A stretch of 64,000 nt of DNA, from the NCBI RefSeq assembly GCF_014653575.1, contig NZ_BNAQ01000011.1, forward strand, positions 1 through 64,000, in the 5' to 3' direction. This document shows, in pieces, positions 16,794-25,049 of the stretch. The notes beneath the pieces are model-generated. The model was not told the origin of the DNA, ran no database searches, and saw nothing but the letters and a program-made list of their open reading frames with translations. This stretch comes from Sphingomonas glacialis (lineage in GTDB: Bacteria; Pseudomonadota; Alphaproteobacteria; Sphingomonadales; Sphingomonadaceae). Numbering within the stretch: the first letter of the stretch is position 1; each line of letters opens with the position of its first letter. The position numbers were made by a program, and so were the translations under genes.

Positions 16794-18007
16794 TTCGTGT
16801 CCCCCGTGATCGGGCGCGCGGCGATGCCGGTCAGGCTCGCCTCGCTGTCGAGCAGGAACTGGCCCGATGCGACGACCTTCTCCCCTGCCGCCAGTCCTGC
16901 GAGGATTTCGGTCTGACCGCTCGCCTCGCGCCCGATACGGACTTCGGCCGGTCGGAAACGACCCTTGCCGTCGGCGAGCATGACGAGCGTGCGCTTGCCG
17001 GTGCGGATTACGGCTTCGGTCGGCACCAGCAGCGCGGTGTCGGATGTCCCGCCTAGATGGACGGTCGCGAACATGCCGGGGCGCAGGCGACCACCCGGGT
17101 TACGCAGCTCGATCCGTACCGTCAGTGTTCGGCTGTCCGCCTGCGTCGTCGGCAAGATGGCAATGACGCGGCCGGTGAAACGCTCACCGGGGAACCCCGC
17201 CAGATCGGCCGTCGCCGTCTGCCCGACTTGGACAGCGCTCGCGCGCACTTCCGGCACCGCAGCGTTCAACCAGACCGTGCCGAGGCCGTTGACTTGCGCG
17301 AGCGTCTGGCCGGGTGCGAGCGTAACCCCGGCGCGGGCATCGAGTGTCTGGATAACGCCCCCGATTGGGCTCCGGATGGTGGTCATCCCACGCCCGCCCG
17401 CCACGCCGCCCGGAATGCCGATCAGTCGAAGACGCTGGCGTGCGGCAGCGATCAACGACGGGTCGCCGGTTTTGCGCACCGCTTCATATTCGTTCTGTGC
17501 GCCACCTAATTCGGGGACCAACACGTCGGCGATTGGCGCCCCGGCGCGGATTATGTCGCCCGGTGCGCGGCCATAGACCCGCTGGATGAACCCTGTGGCG
17601 CGTGACTGGATGACCGCGACATCGCGCTGGTTGAAGTCGATCGCGCCGGTCACATCAAGCGTGCCGGCCAACGTACCGGTGGTCGCGGTCGCCAGCCGGA
17701 TGCCGAGGCTCTGCATTGCCGACGGGTCGACCGTGACACCTGGCTTTGCCGTCTGTCCGCTAGTTGCGTCGGCATATTTGGGAATCGTCTTCATCCCCAT
17801 TGACGACAGGGAATCCGGATTGTCGTAATGCTCCTGCGGCACCATCGGGTCGTAATAATAGAGCGGCTTGCGAGGGGTGGCCGGAGTCCCGGCGGCAGGT
17901 GCCCCATTTCGCGAGCCGGCCAGATAATAGCCTCCAGCGCCCGCGACGAGGGCGACAGCGGCAAGCGTCGCAGCGAGCTGCGACCGTTGAAGTGACGTGA
18001 GGGTCAT
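16790..18007 (-). CDS. cusB: CusB-like RND periplasmic adaptor (405 aa)
   Basis: An N-terminal membrane anchor (LAATLAAVALVAGAGGYYLAG) is followed by a heavy-metal-binding motif, YYYDPMVP then LSSMGM, typical of the CusB HMBD segment. Barrel-sandwich, hairpin and beta-barrel adaptor domains follow. It links CusA to the outer-membrane channel and takes part in metal transfer. I chose the ATG at 18005-18007, which overlaps the cusC stop by four bases; the longer upstream frame is Arg-rich and is a shadow of cusC. Confidence 0.9.
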   Translation of the reverse strand: MTLTSLQRSQLAATLAAVALVAGAGGYYLAGSRNGAPAAGTPATPRKPLYYYDPMVPQEHYDNPDSLSSMGMKTIPKYADATSGQTAKPGVTVDPSAMQSLGIRLATATTGTLAGTLDVTGAIDFNQRDVAVIQSRATGFIQRVYGRAPGDIIRAGAPIADVLVPELGGAQNEYEAVRKTGDPSLIAAARQRLRLIGIPGGVAGGRGMTTIRSPIGGVIQTLDARAGVTLAPGQTLAQVNGLGTVWLNAAVPEVRASAVQVGQTATADLAGFPGERFTGRVIAILPTTQADSRTLTVRIELRNPGGRLRPGMFATVHLGGTSDTALLVPTEAVIRTGKRTLVMLADGKGRFRPAEVRIGREASGQTEILAGLAAGEKVVASGQFLLDSEASLTGIAARPITGDTN

Positions 18008-19257
18008 TGGTCGGCGCTCCCGAACAGGAGAATGAGCCGCGCGCCATCCGCGGCGACGGTTGCCTCGCGATCGAGCGTGGTGAGGATCGCGTCGGCAAGT
18101 GCGGCGTGTGCGTCGGCGATGTCGGTGAGGGTGGCGCGCCCGGCGCTGTAACTGCCGGTCTCGAGCGTCACCCGCTGCTCGGCGAGCGGCTGCAGCACGT
18201 CTCGCGCGCGCGACCATTGCGCGTGGTGCATCGCGTGATCGGCAAGACCCGTTTCGAGATCGGCGGTCAGCTCGCGCAAACTGGCATCTGCGCCGGCGCG
18301 CGCCATGTTAGCGTCGGCAGCGCGGGCCGCGATCAACGGTTCCTGACGCCACTTTTTGAACAACGGCAGGCCGATCGTGACCCCGGCAGACACGTAATCG
18401 CCGAATCGGGGATCGCGGCGTTGATAGGATAAATCGACGCCGAAATCCGGACGCCGTTCGGCCTCGGCGACGCGGAGGTCGGCATCCGCGCGACCGATGG
18501 TGGCACCCGCCAAAACCAGCGTCGGATGCTGGCGAAGCGATGCGCGCAGGCGCGCCGGCTCTACCGTGAAGTCCGGGATAGGACCTGCGATGCCGGGGTC
18601 GGCTTCGCCCGTCCAGCGCGTGAGGTCCGCGCGCGCGCGGCCGACCATCGACACCAGCTCGTCGCGCCGGTCCTGTAATTTCGCAAGGGCTTCGCGCCCG
18701 GCGAGCACCTGCGCTGGCCGCGACGCCCCCGACGCAACCGCACCGGGCGACGCTTTGACGAAGCGCTCGAGCCGTTGGAGCACCGTGTCGAGCGCCGTAA
18801 GTCGCTGCCGAGCATAAGCGAGACTGATCCAGGCAAGTGCGGCTTGAACCTTGACGATGCGGGCCTCCACGCCGGTCTCTGCGTCGGCGACGCCAATGTC
18901 CGCCTCGGCGCGACCACGTTGCGCGCGCCGCTTGGCGAGATTGGGGATGTCCTGCGATACACCGATGCGCGCCCAGGTGAAGTTATCGCGCTGCGGCTCG
19001 AACGCGAGCGGTCCGGAGATCGGAAAGCTGTCGATCCCGAGCGCGAGCTTGGGATCGGGCAATTGCCCCGCGGCGCTTCGCGCCGATCGCGTAGCGTCGG
19101 CACCGAGCGACTTCGCCTTGATCGACGGCGCATCGGTTGCAGCTTTTTGGAGCGCCGCGTCGAAGGTCAGCGGTCCGGCAATCGCCGGCATACTGACCGA
19201 CGCGAGCGCGAGCCATACCAGCGCGCGCGACGCGCGGCGGCGTAAGGGGGTTCGCAT
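18004..19257 (-). CDS. cusC: CusC-like outer-membrane efflux protein (417 aa)
   Basis: A TolC-superfamily protein with a signal peptide (RRRASRALVWLALASVSMPAIAG). Two OEP repeats are made of long Ala/Arg-rich coiled helices, such as AEADIGVADAETGVEARIVKVQAALAW and later ADASLRELTADLETGLADHAMHH. It forms the exit duct of the Cus pump. It is the first gene of the cusCBAF operon; a 90-base gap with a GC-rich inverted repeat separates it from the upstream small gene. Confidence 0.88.
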   Translation of the reverse strand: MRTPLRRRASRALVWLALASVSMPAIAGPLTFDAALQKAATDAPSIKAKSLGADATRSARSAAGQLPDPKLALGIDSFPISGPLAFEPQRDNFTWARIGVSQDIPNLAKRRAQRGRAEADIGVADAETGVEARIVKVQAALAWISLAYARQRLTALDTVLQRLERFVKASPGAVASGASRPAQVLAGREALAKLQDRRDELVSMVGRARADLTRWTGEADPGIAGPIPDFTVEPARLRASLRQHPTLVLAGATIGRADADLRVAEAERRPDFGVDLSYQRRDPRFGDYVSAGVTIGLPLFKKWRQEPLIAARAADANMARAGADASLRELTADLETGLADHAMHHAQWSRARDVLQPLAEQRVTLETGSYSAGRATLTDIADAHAALADAILTTLDREATVAADGARLILLFGSADQ

Positions 19258-19295
19258 GTCGTCATGTCCTGATCCTTGAGTTCACATCGCGTCGT

Positions 19296-19317
19296 ACCCG
19301 GCGCATGCGCGCCGGGT
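19296..19317. repeat. GC-rich inverted repeat upstream of cusC
   Basis: ACCCGGCGC-ATGC-GCGCCGGGT has nine-base-pair arms. No T run follows on the minus strand, so it could be an RNA leader hairpin, an operator, or a weak terminator of the small upstream gene. Confidence 0.45.
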
Positions 19318-19347
19318 CGCGTGACGGGCACGCGCGCGGACTTGAAA

Positions 19348-19722
19348 TCAGATCAGGGTCGAAGGCGGTTCTGGTTCCGGAGCGGTCGAACGGCCCCGCA
19401 AGGCTGCGAAGATACCGATCTGCTCATCACGATCGGAGCGGGCCACAACTTGGAGAACCATCGATGCGTCGGACAGCATCATCGGCCCGCCCGACGCCAT
19501 CATTGCGATGCAGCCGGCCAAGCCGCACTTGCACGGCTTATGGGCTGTGTCCTTCTCCATCGCTGACTTGCAATCCGGCATGGATGCCATGTCGCTCGTT
19601 GCCATCACTGCCATGTCCATCGCACCTGCCGGGGCGGCAAGCGCCTGGGCCGGCTGCTGCACAGCAAGTCCGACCATCACGCCGATCAGCATCAGGAAAA
19701 GAAATAGGCGCTTCACATGCAC
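19348..19722 (-). CDS. Small secreted Met/Cys-containing protein, probably copper-linked (124 aa)
   Basis: An N-terminal signal or anchor (LFLFLMLIGVMVGLAVQQPAQALA) precedes a short region rich in Met and Cys (GAMDMAVMATSDMASMPDC, KPCKCGLAGCIAMM). These residues could bind Cu(I). I do not recognise a named family. It sits directly upstream of cusCBAF on the same strand and may be the first gene of that transcript. Confidence 0.6.
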   Translation of the reverse strand: MHVKRLFLFLMLIGVMVGLAVQQPAQALAAPAGAMDMAVMATSDMASMPDCKSAMEKDTAHKPCKCGLAGCIAMMASGGPMMLSDASMVLQVVARSDRDEQIGIFAALRGRSTAPEPEPPSTLI

Positions 19723-19796
19723 TTTCTGCGGGGCGCCTCTGAACCTGTCAATCGGCCGAGTCTTCTTGGTGGGATCATCGATTGGTTACATGACGA

Positions 19797-19840
19797 AATC
19801 AAAACCCGCCCTGTCAGGGGTAGAGGGATAACAGGGCGGG
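19797..19840 (-). terminator. Intrinsic terminator after the DUF305 gene
   Basis: On the minus strand, CCCGCCCTGT pairs with ACAGGGCGGG (ten base pairs, 16-base loop) and is followed by TTTTGATTT. It lies 11 bases past the DUF305 stop codon and would end the copA-copB-DUF305 transcript. Confidence 0.8.
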
Positions 19841-19851
19841 GTGGGCACCCG

Positions 19852-20241
19852 TTACTGGGGGCGCTTGCCGTGCTTGCGGAGCCAACCCTGTAGCTCAGCA
19901 ATATCCTTTTCCTGCTTCGTGATCGTCATCTGCGCCATCTGCTTTATCTCAGGGTCTTTGGCGTCGCGGACTGCGACGCGAGACATGGCGACGGCACCGC
20001 GATGATGCTCGATCATTTTGCGCGTCCACATTTCGGCCGCGTCACCCTGCTTTGCAGCCATCATCTTCTGACGCATGTCCATTTCAGATTGAGCGTAAGG
20101 GTTGCCAGCCATCATCTTCGACATGTCGTCATGGTTCATGCCGGCCATCTGGCCGTGATCCATCCCCTGCATCCCGCCCTGCTGGGCAAGCGCCGGGGTG
20201 GCGATGACCGCCAAGGCAGCAAATATCGGTGCAAATCGCAT
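19852..20241 (-). CDS. DUF305 (CopM-like) secreted metal-binding protein (129 aa)
   Basis: A signal peptide (MRFAPIFAALAVIATPALAQ) precedes Met/His-rich repeats (GGMQGMDHGQMAGMNHDDMSKMM). The DUF305 helical hairpin follows, with MIEHHRGAVAMSR, whose His and Met residues are the family's likely copper ligands. Family members are periplasmic copper-binding proteins found in copper-resistance clusters. It has its own copy of the ECF-type promoter motif 27 bases upstream. Confidence 0.85.
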   Translation of the reverse strand: MRFAPIFAALAVIATPALAQQGGMQGMDHGQMAGMNHDDMSKMMAGNPYAQSEMDMRQKMMAAKQGDAAEMWTRKMIEHHRGAVAMSRVAVRDAKDPEIKQMAQMTITKQEKDIAELQGWLRKHGKRPQ

Positions 20242-20267
20242 GTTCGTCTCCTCTGTTATCTAAAGGT

Positions 20268-20294
20268 TCTACGCGCGCGCGGCGCGTACCCCTC
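20268..20294 (-). promoter_or_regulatory. ECF-type promoter motif for the DUF305 gene
   Basis: On the minus strand, GAGGGGTAC, ten bases, then CGCGTAGA. It matches the motif found upstream of copA, copC and the anti-sigma gene with the same spacing. It ends 27 bases before the DUF305 start codon. Confidence 0.6.
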
Positions 20295-20335
20295 ACACGT
20301 CGGCAACGGCTCTATTTCCGCTATGTCCTTCGTCA

Positions 20336-21604
20336 TCAGAACCAGATTCTCACGCCCGCCACGAAGCTCGTCGTAGACGGGTCTTTGCCCTCGGCGCGTG
20401 TGAAGTCTGCGGTGCGCCCGGTCTGCGCGACGTAGGAGACGCCGACATAGGGCGCGAACTGCCGCCTGAGTTCATAGCGAAGGCGAAGCCCTATCTCGGC
20501 GTCCGTGAGCCCCGCACCAAGCCGGTTTTCGGGCACGTCCTGCGCCGCCAAGTTCAATTCGACGCGCGGCTGTAGGATGAGCCGCTGGGTGATGCGCTGG
20601 TCGTAATAGCCCTCAAGGCGGCCTAGCAAATCGCCCTTGGTTGATAGGAACAACGCGCCTTCGACCTCGAACATATAGGGGGACAGGCCCTCGAACCCGA
20701 CCGTTGCGTAAGTCCGATTGGGTGAAGGCTGGAAGTCATGGCGGACGCCCGCCTGTAGATTGAAATAGGGGCCGACTGCCCGGCTATAGAGCGCCTGCAC
20801 CTCGGCGCTCTCGACGCCTTCGCGGAACCCGCCTTCACCTTCGCTTTTTAGCCAGACGCGATTGATGTCACCGCCAAACCACGCCTCGCCATCCCAACGA
20901 TAACCGTCGCGACCCTGACGCGCCTGATATTCGGCAAGATTGAAAAGCACCTGGGAAAAGGGCTTGCCGCCGGAGTCGACCATCATGTCGTGCCGCGCCT
21001 TCGCCATCTCGGCCGGGGCGAACTGGCGATCGGCATAATGGTCCATAGGCGGAGCGGGAGCCGGTGCATTCCCAGCAGCTAAAGCGGTGCCGGTCTGCTG
21101 CATTCCGGGCATTGTCATGCCCGGCATCGTGGCCATGCCCGACATGCCGGGCATGACCTGGCTACCATGCTGATCGGCCGGCATGGTCATACCGGGCATC
21201 GACTGCATACCCGCCATCGGCTGCTGCGCGCCCTGGGCGGCCGGTTGACCGTTCGCAGGCATCTGCATCCCCGGCATGGATTGCATGTCCTGATGCGCGC
21301 CCTGCGCCGGCTGTGGGCTACTTCCGGACATATCCATTCCCGGCATCGAGGAGTGGTCCATGCCCTCCATACCCTTCATGCCCGCCATCGGCGCGGCTGA
21401 ATGCTTTGCGGGCATTTTTCGCTTGGCGGGCGATAGCCTCGCCTTAGCCGGCCGCTTGGCCTTGGCCGCTGGTTTGGCGGCGGGCTTCTTCTTGGCAGGC
21501 ATCGACATGCCCGGCATGTTCATGCCCTGCATCGATTGCGCCGCGACCGGGGCCGTGATGGACAGCATGGCTGTGGCCGCGAATATGGAAGCGAACCGCG
21601 TCAT
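20336..21604 (-). CDS. copB: CopB/PcoB outer-membrane copper-resistance protein (422 aa)
   Basis: A signal peptide (MTRFASIFAATAMLSITAPVAAQ) is followed by a Lys/Ala segment and a long Met-rich region with repeated MPGM and MQSMPGM units, spanning about residues 25-185. The C-terminal domain is the CopB beta-barrel (DHYADRQFAPAEMAKARHDMM, then LKSEGEGGFREGVESAEVQALYSRA, ending in VAGVRIWF with a terminal Phe). I chose the ATG overlapping the copA stop (ATGA); the longer frame upstream is a copA shadow. Confidence 0.9.
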   Translation of the reverse strand: MTRFASIFAATAMLSITAPVAAQSMQGMNMPGMSMPAKKKPAAKPAAKAKRPAKARLSPAKRKMPAKHSAAPMAGMKGMEGMDHSSMPGMDMSGSSPQPAQGAHQDMQSMPGMQMPANGQPAAQGAQQPMAGMQSMPGMTMPADQHGSQVMPGMSGMATMPGMTMPGMQQTGTALAAGNAPAPAPPMDHYADRQFAPAEMAKARHDMMVDSGGKPFSQVLFNLAEYQARQGRDGYRWDGEAWFGGDINRVWLKSEGEGGFREGVESAEVQALYSRAVGPYFNLQAGVRHDFQPSPNRTYATVGFEGLSPYMFEVEGALFLSTKGDLLGRLEGYYDQRITQRLILQPRVELNLAAQDVPENRLGAGLTDAEIGLRLRYELRRQFAPYVGVSYVAQTGRTADFTRAEGKDPSTTSFVAGVRIWF

Positions 21605-23577
21605 ACGGCTTCTCCACGCGGACGGACGCTCACCGTTCGCATCATTCCGGCGTGCATGTGGTAGAGAAGATGGCAGTGGAACGCCCAATCGCCGACGGCA
21701 TCGGCGGTGAAATCCCACGTCACTTTGCCCCCCGGTTGAACGATGACAGTGTGCTTGCGCGGCGCATGATCGCCGTGCCCTGTCACCAGCTCAAAAAAGT
21801 GGCCGTGGATATGGATCGGGTGCCCCATCATGCTGTCGTTGATAAGATTGATCCGCACGCGTTCGCCTTCGAGGAAGGGGATGGGCTCCATCTTGTCAGA
21901 CATCTTCACGCCGTCGAACGACCACATGAAGCGTTCCATGTTGCCGGTCAGATGAATGTCGAGACTACGCTCGGGCGCGCGCACGTCGGGGTTGCGCGTT
22001 AAGGCCATCAAATCCCGATAGACGAGCACTTTGTGCCCGACATTCTCCAAGCCCTGGCCGGGTTCGCCGGTACGGTCCATCGGCATCGGCGAAATCGTCT
22101 GAACGCCCGGTCCTTTCTTGACCTGGGGCGCTTTCGAAAAGTCTCGCATCTTCATTGAGCCCATGTCCATCGCGCCCGTGCCGCCCTGGTGGCCGCCCAT
22201 CGCGCTATGGTCCATGCCAGCCATGCCACCCGCGCTGCCGCCACTTGCCATCGCACCCGGGCTCATGCCGGTGTGATCCATGCCCGGCATCGCGCTACCG
22301 CCCGGCGTCATCCCGCTCATCGCCATCGCGCCTGCGGCCATGCCGGCACCGGGCGTCGTGAGTTTGGCGGACGGGTTCTTTTCGGCTGTAGAATCAGCTC
22401 CGCGCATCTTCGACATGTCACCGTTGGACATGTCCATGCCCTCCATGCCGCCCATCGCCGACATATCCATGCCCATGTCTTCCATGGTCGCGAGCGGGCG
22501 TGGTCGAAGTGCTGGCACCTCGGCCGCCATACCGGCGCGCGGGGCAAGCGTTGCCCGCGCGAGACCCGATCGATCGATCGCCTCGCCGACGAGCGTGTAG
22601 GCTCGATCATCGCTGGGCGTGACGATCGCGTCGTAGGTTTCGGCGACGCCGATCTGAAATTCGTCCACCTCCACGGGCATGACATTCTGCCCGTCCGCCT
22701 GGACGATGGTGAGCTTCAAACCTGGGATGCGGACATTAAAGGTCGTCATCGATGATGCGTTGATGACGCGCAGCCGCACGCGCTGGCCGGGTGTAAAGAG
22801 CGCGGTCCAGTTGTCGCGCGGGCCATGCCCGTTGACGAGGTACGTGTAGGCGGGGCCGGTCGCGTCGGAGATATCGGTGGGGTCCATCCGCATCTTGCCC
22901 CAATCGATGCGGTCTTTGGACCGCTGATCCTTGCCCGACAGCAGGCCGGCAAGCGTCTGGCGCTGATAATTGAAGTGGCCAGGATCGACCTTCATATCGC
23001 GGTAGATGGCTTCGGGGCTGAGCTGGCTATGGTCCGAAAGCACGATGACGTGCTCGCGATCGGATTGCACCGGATCGGTACTGGCCGGGTCGATCACGAT
23101 CGGGCCGTAATGCCCAAGCTGCTCCTGAAGACCTGAGTGGCTGTGATACCAATAGGTGCCGTTCTGTTTGATTGGGAACTCGTAGAGGAAGCTCGACCGC
23201 GCCTTGATACCGGGGAATGAGATGCCCGGCACGCCGTCGAACTGCGGGGGAACGAGCAGCCCATGCCAGTGGATCGAGCTGTCCTCGTCAAGGTCGTTGA
23301 TGACGTGGAGCCGGACGTTCTGCCCCTCGCGCAACCGGATCAACGGCGCGGGCACGGTGCCGTTGATCCCGATCGCCCTGGATGCCCGGCCGTCGATCAT
23401 CATTGTCTGGCGCGCGATCCGGAGCGTTATGTCGTTGCCGGTGACGGTCGGCAGGGGCGTGGTAAGCCCGGCCGAATTGGTCTGCGCCCAGGCCGGCATG
23501 TAAGCCGACAACGCGAGTCCGCCGCCTGCAAGGGCGGCACCGCGTAGCATCTGGCGGCGGTCGATTATGCGGCTCAT
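21601..23577 (-). CDS. copA: CopA/PcoA multicopper oxidase (658 aa)
   Basis: A twin-arginine signal (DRRQMLRGAALAGGG) exports the folded enzyme. Copper ligand motifs are all present: HWHG at 103-106, HSHSG at 145-149, HPIHIHGH at 586-593 and HCHLLYHMHAGMM at 634-646. Residues about 365-477 form a Met/His-rich insert (MGMDMSAMGGMEGMDMS and similar), typical of PcoA/CopA and longer than in CueO. It oxidises periplasmic Cu(I) to Cu(II). It starts 67 bases after the ECF sigma gene, overlaps copB by four bases, and has an ECF-type motif in front. Confidence 0.93.
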   Translation of the reverse strand: MSRIIDRRQMLRGAALAGGGLALSAYMPAWAQTNSAGLTTPLPTVTGNDITLRIARQTMMIDGRASRAIGINGTVPAPLIRLREGQNVRLHVINDLDEDSSIHWHGLLVPPQFDGVPGISFPGIKARSSFLYEFPIKQNGTYWYHSHSGLQEQLGHYGPIVIDPASTDPVQSDREHVIVLSDHSQLSPEAIYRDMKVDPGHFNYQRQTLAGLLSGKDQRSKDRIDWGKMRMDPTDISDATGPAYTYLVNGHGPRDNWTALFTPGQRVRLRVINASSMTTFNVRIPGLKLTIVQADGQNVMPVEVDEFQIGVAETYDAIVTPSDDRAYTLVGEAIDRSGLARATLAPRAGMAAEVPALRPRPLATMEDMGMDMSAMGGMEGMDMSNGDMSKMRGADSTAEKNPSAKLTTPGAGMAAGAMAMSGMTPGGSAMPGMDHTGMSPGAMASGGSAGGMAGMDHSAMGGHQGGTGAMDMGSMKMRDFSKAPQVKKGPGVQTISPMPMDRTGEPGQGLENVGHKVLVYRDLMALTRNPDVRAPERSLDIHLTGNMERFMWSFDGVKMSDKMEPIPFLEGERVRINLINDSMMGHPIHIHGHFFELVTGHGDHAPRKHTVIVQPGGKVTWDFTADAVGDWAFHCHLLYHMHAGMMRTVSVRPRGEAV

Positions 23578-23619
23578 GCGATCCTCAAGGCTATCGAATG
23601 GGACTGGCCCTCTAGCCTT

Positions 23620-23646
23620 GATACGCGGTGCGTCGTGCTACCCCTC
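23620..23646 (-). promoter_or_regulatory. ECF-type promoter motif for copAB
   Basis: On the minus strand, GAGGGGTAG, ten bases, then CGCGTATC. The first element overlaps the stop codon of the sigma-factor gene, and the second ends 43 bases before the copA ATG. It matches the copC copy exactly in both elements. Confidence 0.65.
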
Positions 23647-24214
23647 AACGATCGCCTAATCTCTCCAACAGCTTCGCCCGCGCGCGATAAAGCCGCGTTT
23701 CCACGGCCTTCTCGCTGATCGACAACACCGCAGCGGTTTCCGCCTGGCTCAAGCCCTCGATCGTCCGCAACACCAGCGGCTCCTTCAACGCAGCGGGGAG
23801 GGCGGCGATGGCGCGCGTCACCCGGTCCAGCTCCTGCCGATCGCTGGCGGCGTCGTCGATCGGCACCTGATCGTCTGTAACCGCCTCGGCCTCGATACCG
23901 ACCGGGATCGCGAATGAGAGGAAGCGGCGCACGGTCCGCTTGCGTCCCCAATCACGGCATTTGTTGATCGCGATCGTGGAAAGCCACGCGCGCATCGACC
24001 GATTGCCATCGTAGCGCGGCATGGCCTGATGGGCGGCGACGAAGGTCTCCTGCGACAGGTCCAGCGCCTCGTCGGCTTCACCGACGCAGGCGCGGATTAT
24101 CCGGAAAATCGGCTGCCGATGGCGACGCATGATCTCGGCAAAGGCGGCTTCCCGCCCCGCGATGCTGAGCGTCGCAAGCTCGGCTTCGGTGAGCGAGGTC
24201 CAGTCGAGGCTCAA
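23645..24214 (-). CDS. ECF RNA polymerase sigma factor, CnrH-like (189 aa)
   Basis: Sigma region 2 spans about residues 20-90 (EIMRRHRQPIFRIIRACVGEADEALDLSQETFVAAHQAMPRY, then AWLSTIAINKCRDWGRKR). Region 4 is near the C-terminus (AIAALPAALKEPLVLRTIEGLSQAETAAVLSISEKAVETRLYRAR). It overlaps the sensor gene upstream by four bases. The order anti-sigma, sensor, sigma is that of cnrYXH in Cupriavidus metallidurans, where CnrX senses metal and CnrY releases CnrH. Its targets here are probably the four motif copies nearby. Confidence 0.88.
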   Translation of the reverse strand: MSLDWTSLTEAELATLSIAGREAAFAEIMRRHRQPIFRIIRACVGEADEALDLSQETFVAAHQAMPRYDGNRSMRAWLSTIAINKCRDWGRKRTVRRFLSFAIPVGIEAEAVTDDQVPIDDAASDRQELDRVTRAIAALPAALKEPLVLRTIEGLSQAETAAVLSISEKAVETRLYRARAKLLERLGDR

Positions 24215-24651
24215 CGCTTATCATCGGTGAGCGCCTTCACCACCGCCTGATCGAACTGCCCGGTCTGGTTGGGCCGGAGAAGCTGCCGCATGGCGAATAT
24301 ATGCGCGAGCGTAGCCTTCTGAAGCTCGCCCATGACAGCGTGGCTCCGATCGACTGCCGCGACAACGCGCGGTCCGTTGCCGTGTTCGACTTCGATAGCC
24401 TCCGCGAGACGGGCGTTGTCGGCCCGCAACTCCAGCTCAAAGGCGCGGCGTTGGACCGCGAAGCGCTGTTCCAACACGTGGAGACGTGCCTGCTGATCTG
24501 CGTCCAGCGCCAGCTTATGATGCAGCACCTCGTGCAGCTCCGCGCCGGGCTGCACCGGCGAGGGGAGAAGTGCCCGCCCGATGAAGACACCGCCGACCGC
24601 CGCAATAAAGCAGGCGATCACGCACAATATCAGCCGGATGCGACCGCTCAT
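24211..24651 (-). CDS. CnrX-like periplasmic metal sensor (146 aa)
   Basis: One N-terminal membrane anchor (LILCVIACFIAAVGGVFIG) is followed by a four-helix periplasmic domain of the CnrX/ZraP type. H40, H44, E61, H117 and M121 reproduce, with identical spacing, the five residues that bind Co/Ni in CnrX (H42, H46, E63, H119, M123). The protein should therefore bind a transition metal and signal to the anti-sigma protein. The surrounding genes are for copper, so the true inducer is uncertain. It overlaps the genes on both sides by four bases. Confidence 0.82.
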   Translation of the reverse strand: MSGRIRLILCVIACFIAAVGGVFIGRALLPSPVQPGAELHEVLHHKLALDADQQARLHVLEQRFAVQRRAFELELRADNARLAEAIEVEHGNGPRVVAAVDRSHAVMGELQKATLAHIFAMRQLLRPNQTGQFDQAVVKALTDDKR

Positions 24652-24932
24652 GGCGCGCCGGCGAGCAAGACCGACGGGGCGAGCGGCGACATTGGCCCGA
24701 GTGGCGAGAGCGCCGACACCGCCCCGGCCTCTCTGGCCGGAAAGCCTGCGCCAAAGACGCCCATGATTAGCGCCGCGGCGATCGTCATCGCGCCGATACC
24801 CATGCCGGCTCGCGCCGCTGGCCGTGCGGCGATGCGCGCAAGCACCTTGGCTTCCATCCCGTCGAGGCTGGCGGGCACGGGAGCGTGCGCCACCATCGTC
24901 AACACTGCGTCGAGGTCATCCATGTCGTTCAC
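24648..24932 (-). CDS. CnrY-like anti-sigma factor (94 aa)
   Basis: A short N-terminal cytoplasmic part (MNDMDDLDAVLTMVAHAPVPASLDGMEAKVLARIAARPA), one membrane segment (MGIGAMTIAAALIMGVFGAGF) and a periplasmic tail. This size and layout match CnrY/NccY, which hold the ECF sigma factor at the membrane. It is identified mainly by position as the first gene of the triad, since sequence conservation in this family is low. An ECF-type motif lies just upstream, so the triad is probably self-activating. Confidence 0.72.
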   Translation of the reverse strand: MNDMDDLDAVLTMVAHAPVPASLDGMEAKVLARIAARPAARAGMGIGAMTIAAALIMGVFGAGFPAREAGAVSALSPLGPMSPLAPSVLLAGAP

Positions 24933-24950
24933 TCCACCTCTCTAGCATAG

Positions 24951-24977
24951 GTTACGCGAGCCTCAGCCCAATCCCTC
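24951..24977 (-). promoter_or_regulatory. ECF-type promoter motif for the anti-sigma/sensor/sigma operon
   Basis: On the minus strand, GAGGGATTG, ten bases, then CGCGTAAC, followed by GCTAGAG as in the copA copy. It ends 18 bases before the anti-sigma ATG. It is the most divergent of the four copies. Confidence 0.55.
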
Positions 24978-24990
24978 AGCACGACTTTTC

Positions 24991-25017
24991 GAGGGGTAGT
25001 CGATTGTAGCGCGTATC
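24991..25017 (+). promoter_or_regulatory. ECF-type promoter motif for copCD
   Basis: GAGGGGTAG, ten bases, then CGCGTATC, ending 32 bases before the copC ATG. It lies back to back with the motif for the sigma operon, only 13 bases away. Confidence 0.65.
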
Positions 25018-25049
25018 GAAGGATAGTCCCCATCACGAAGGAGCCATCC

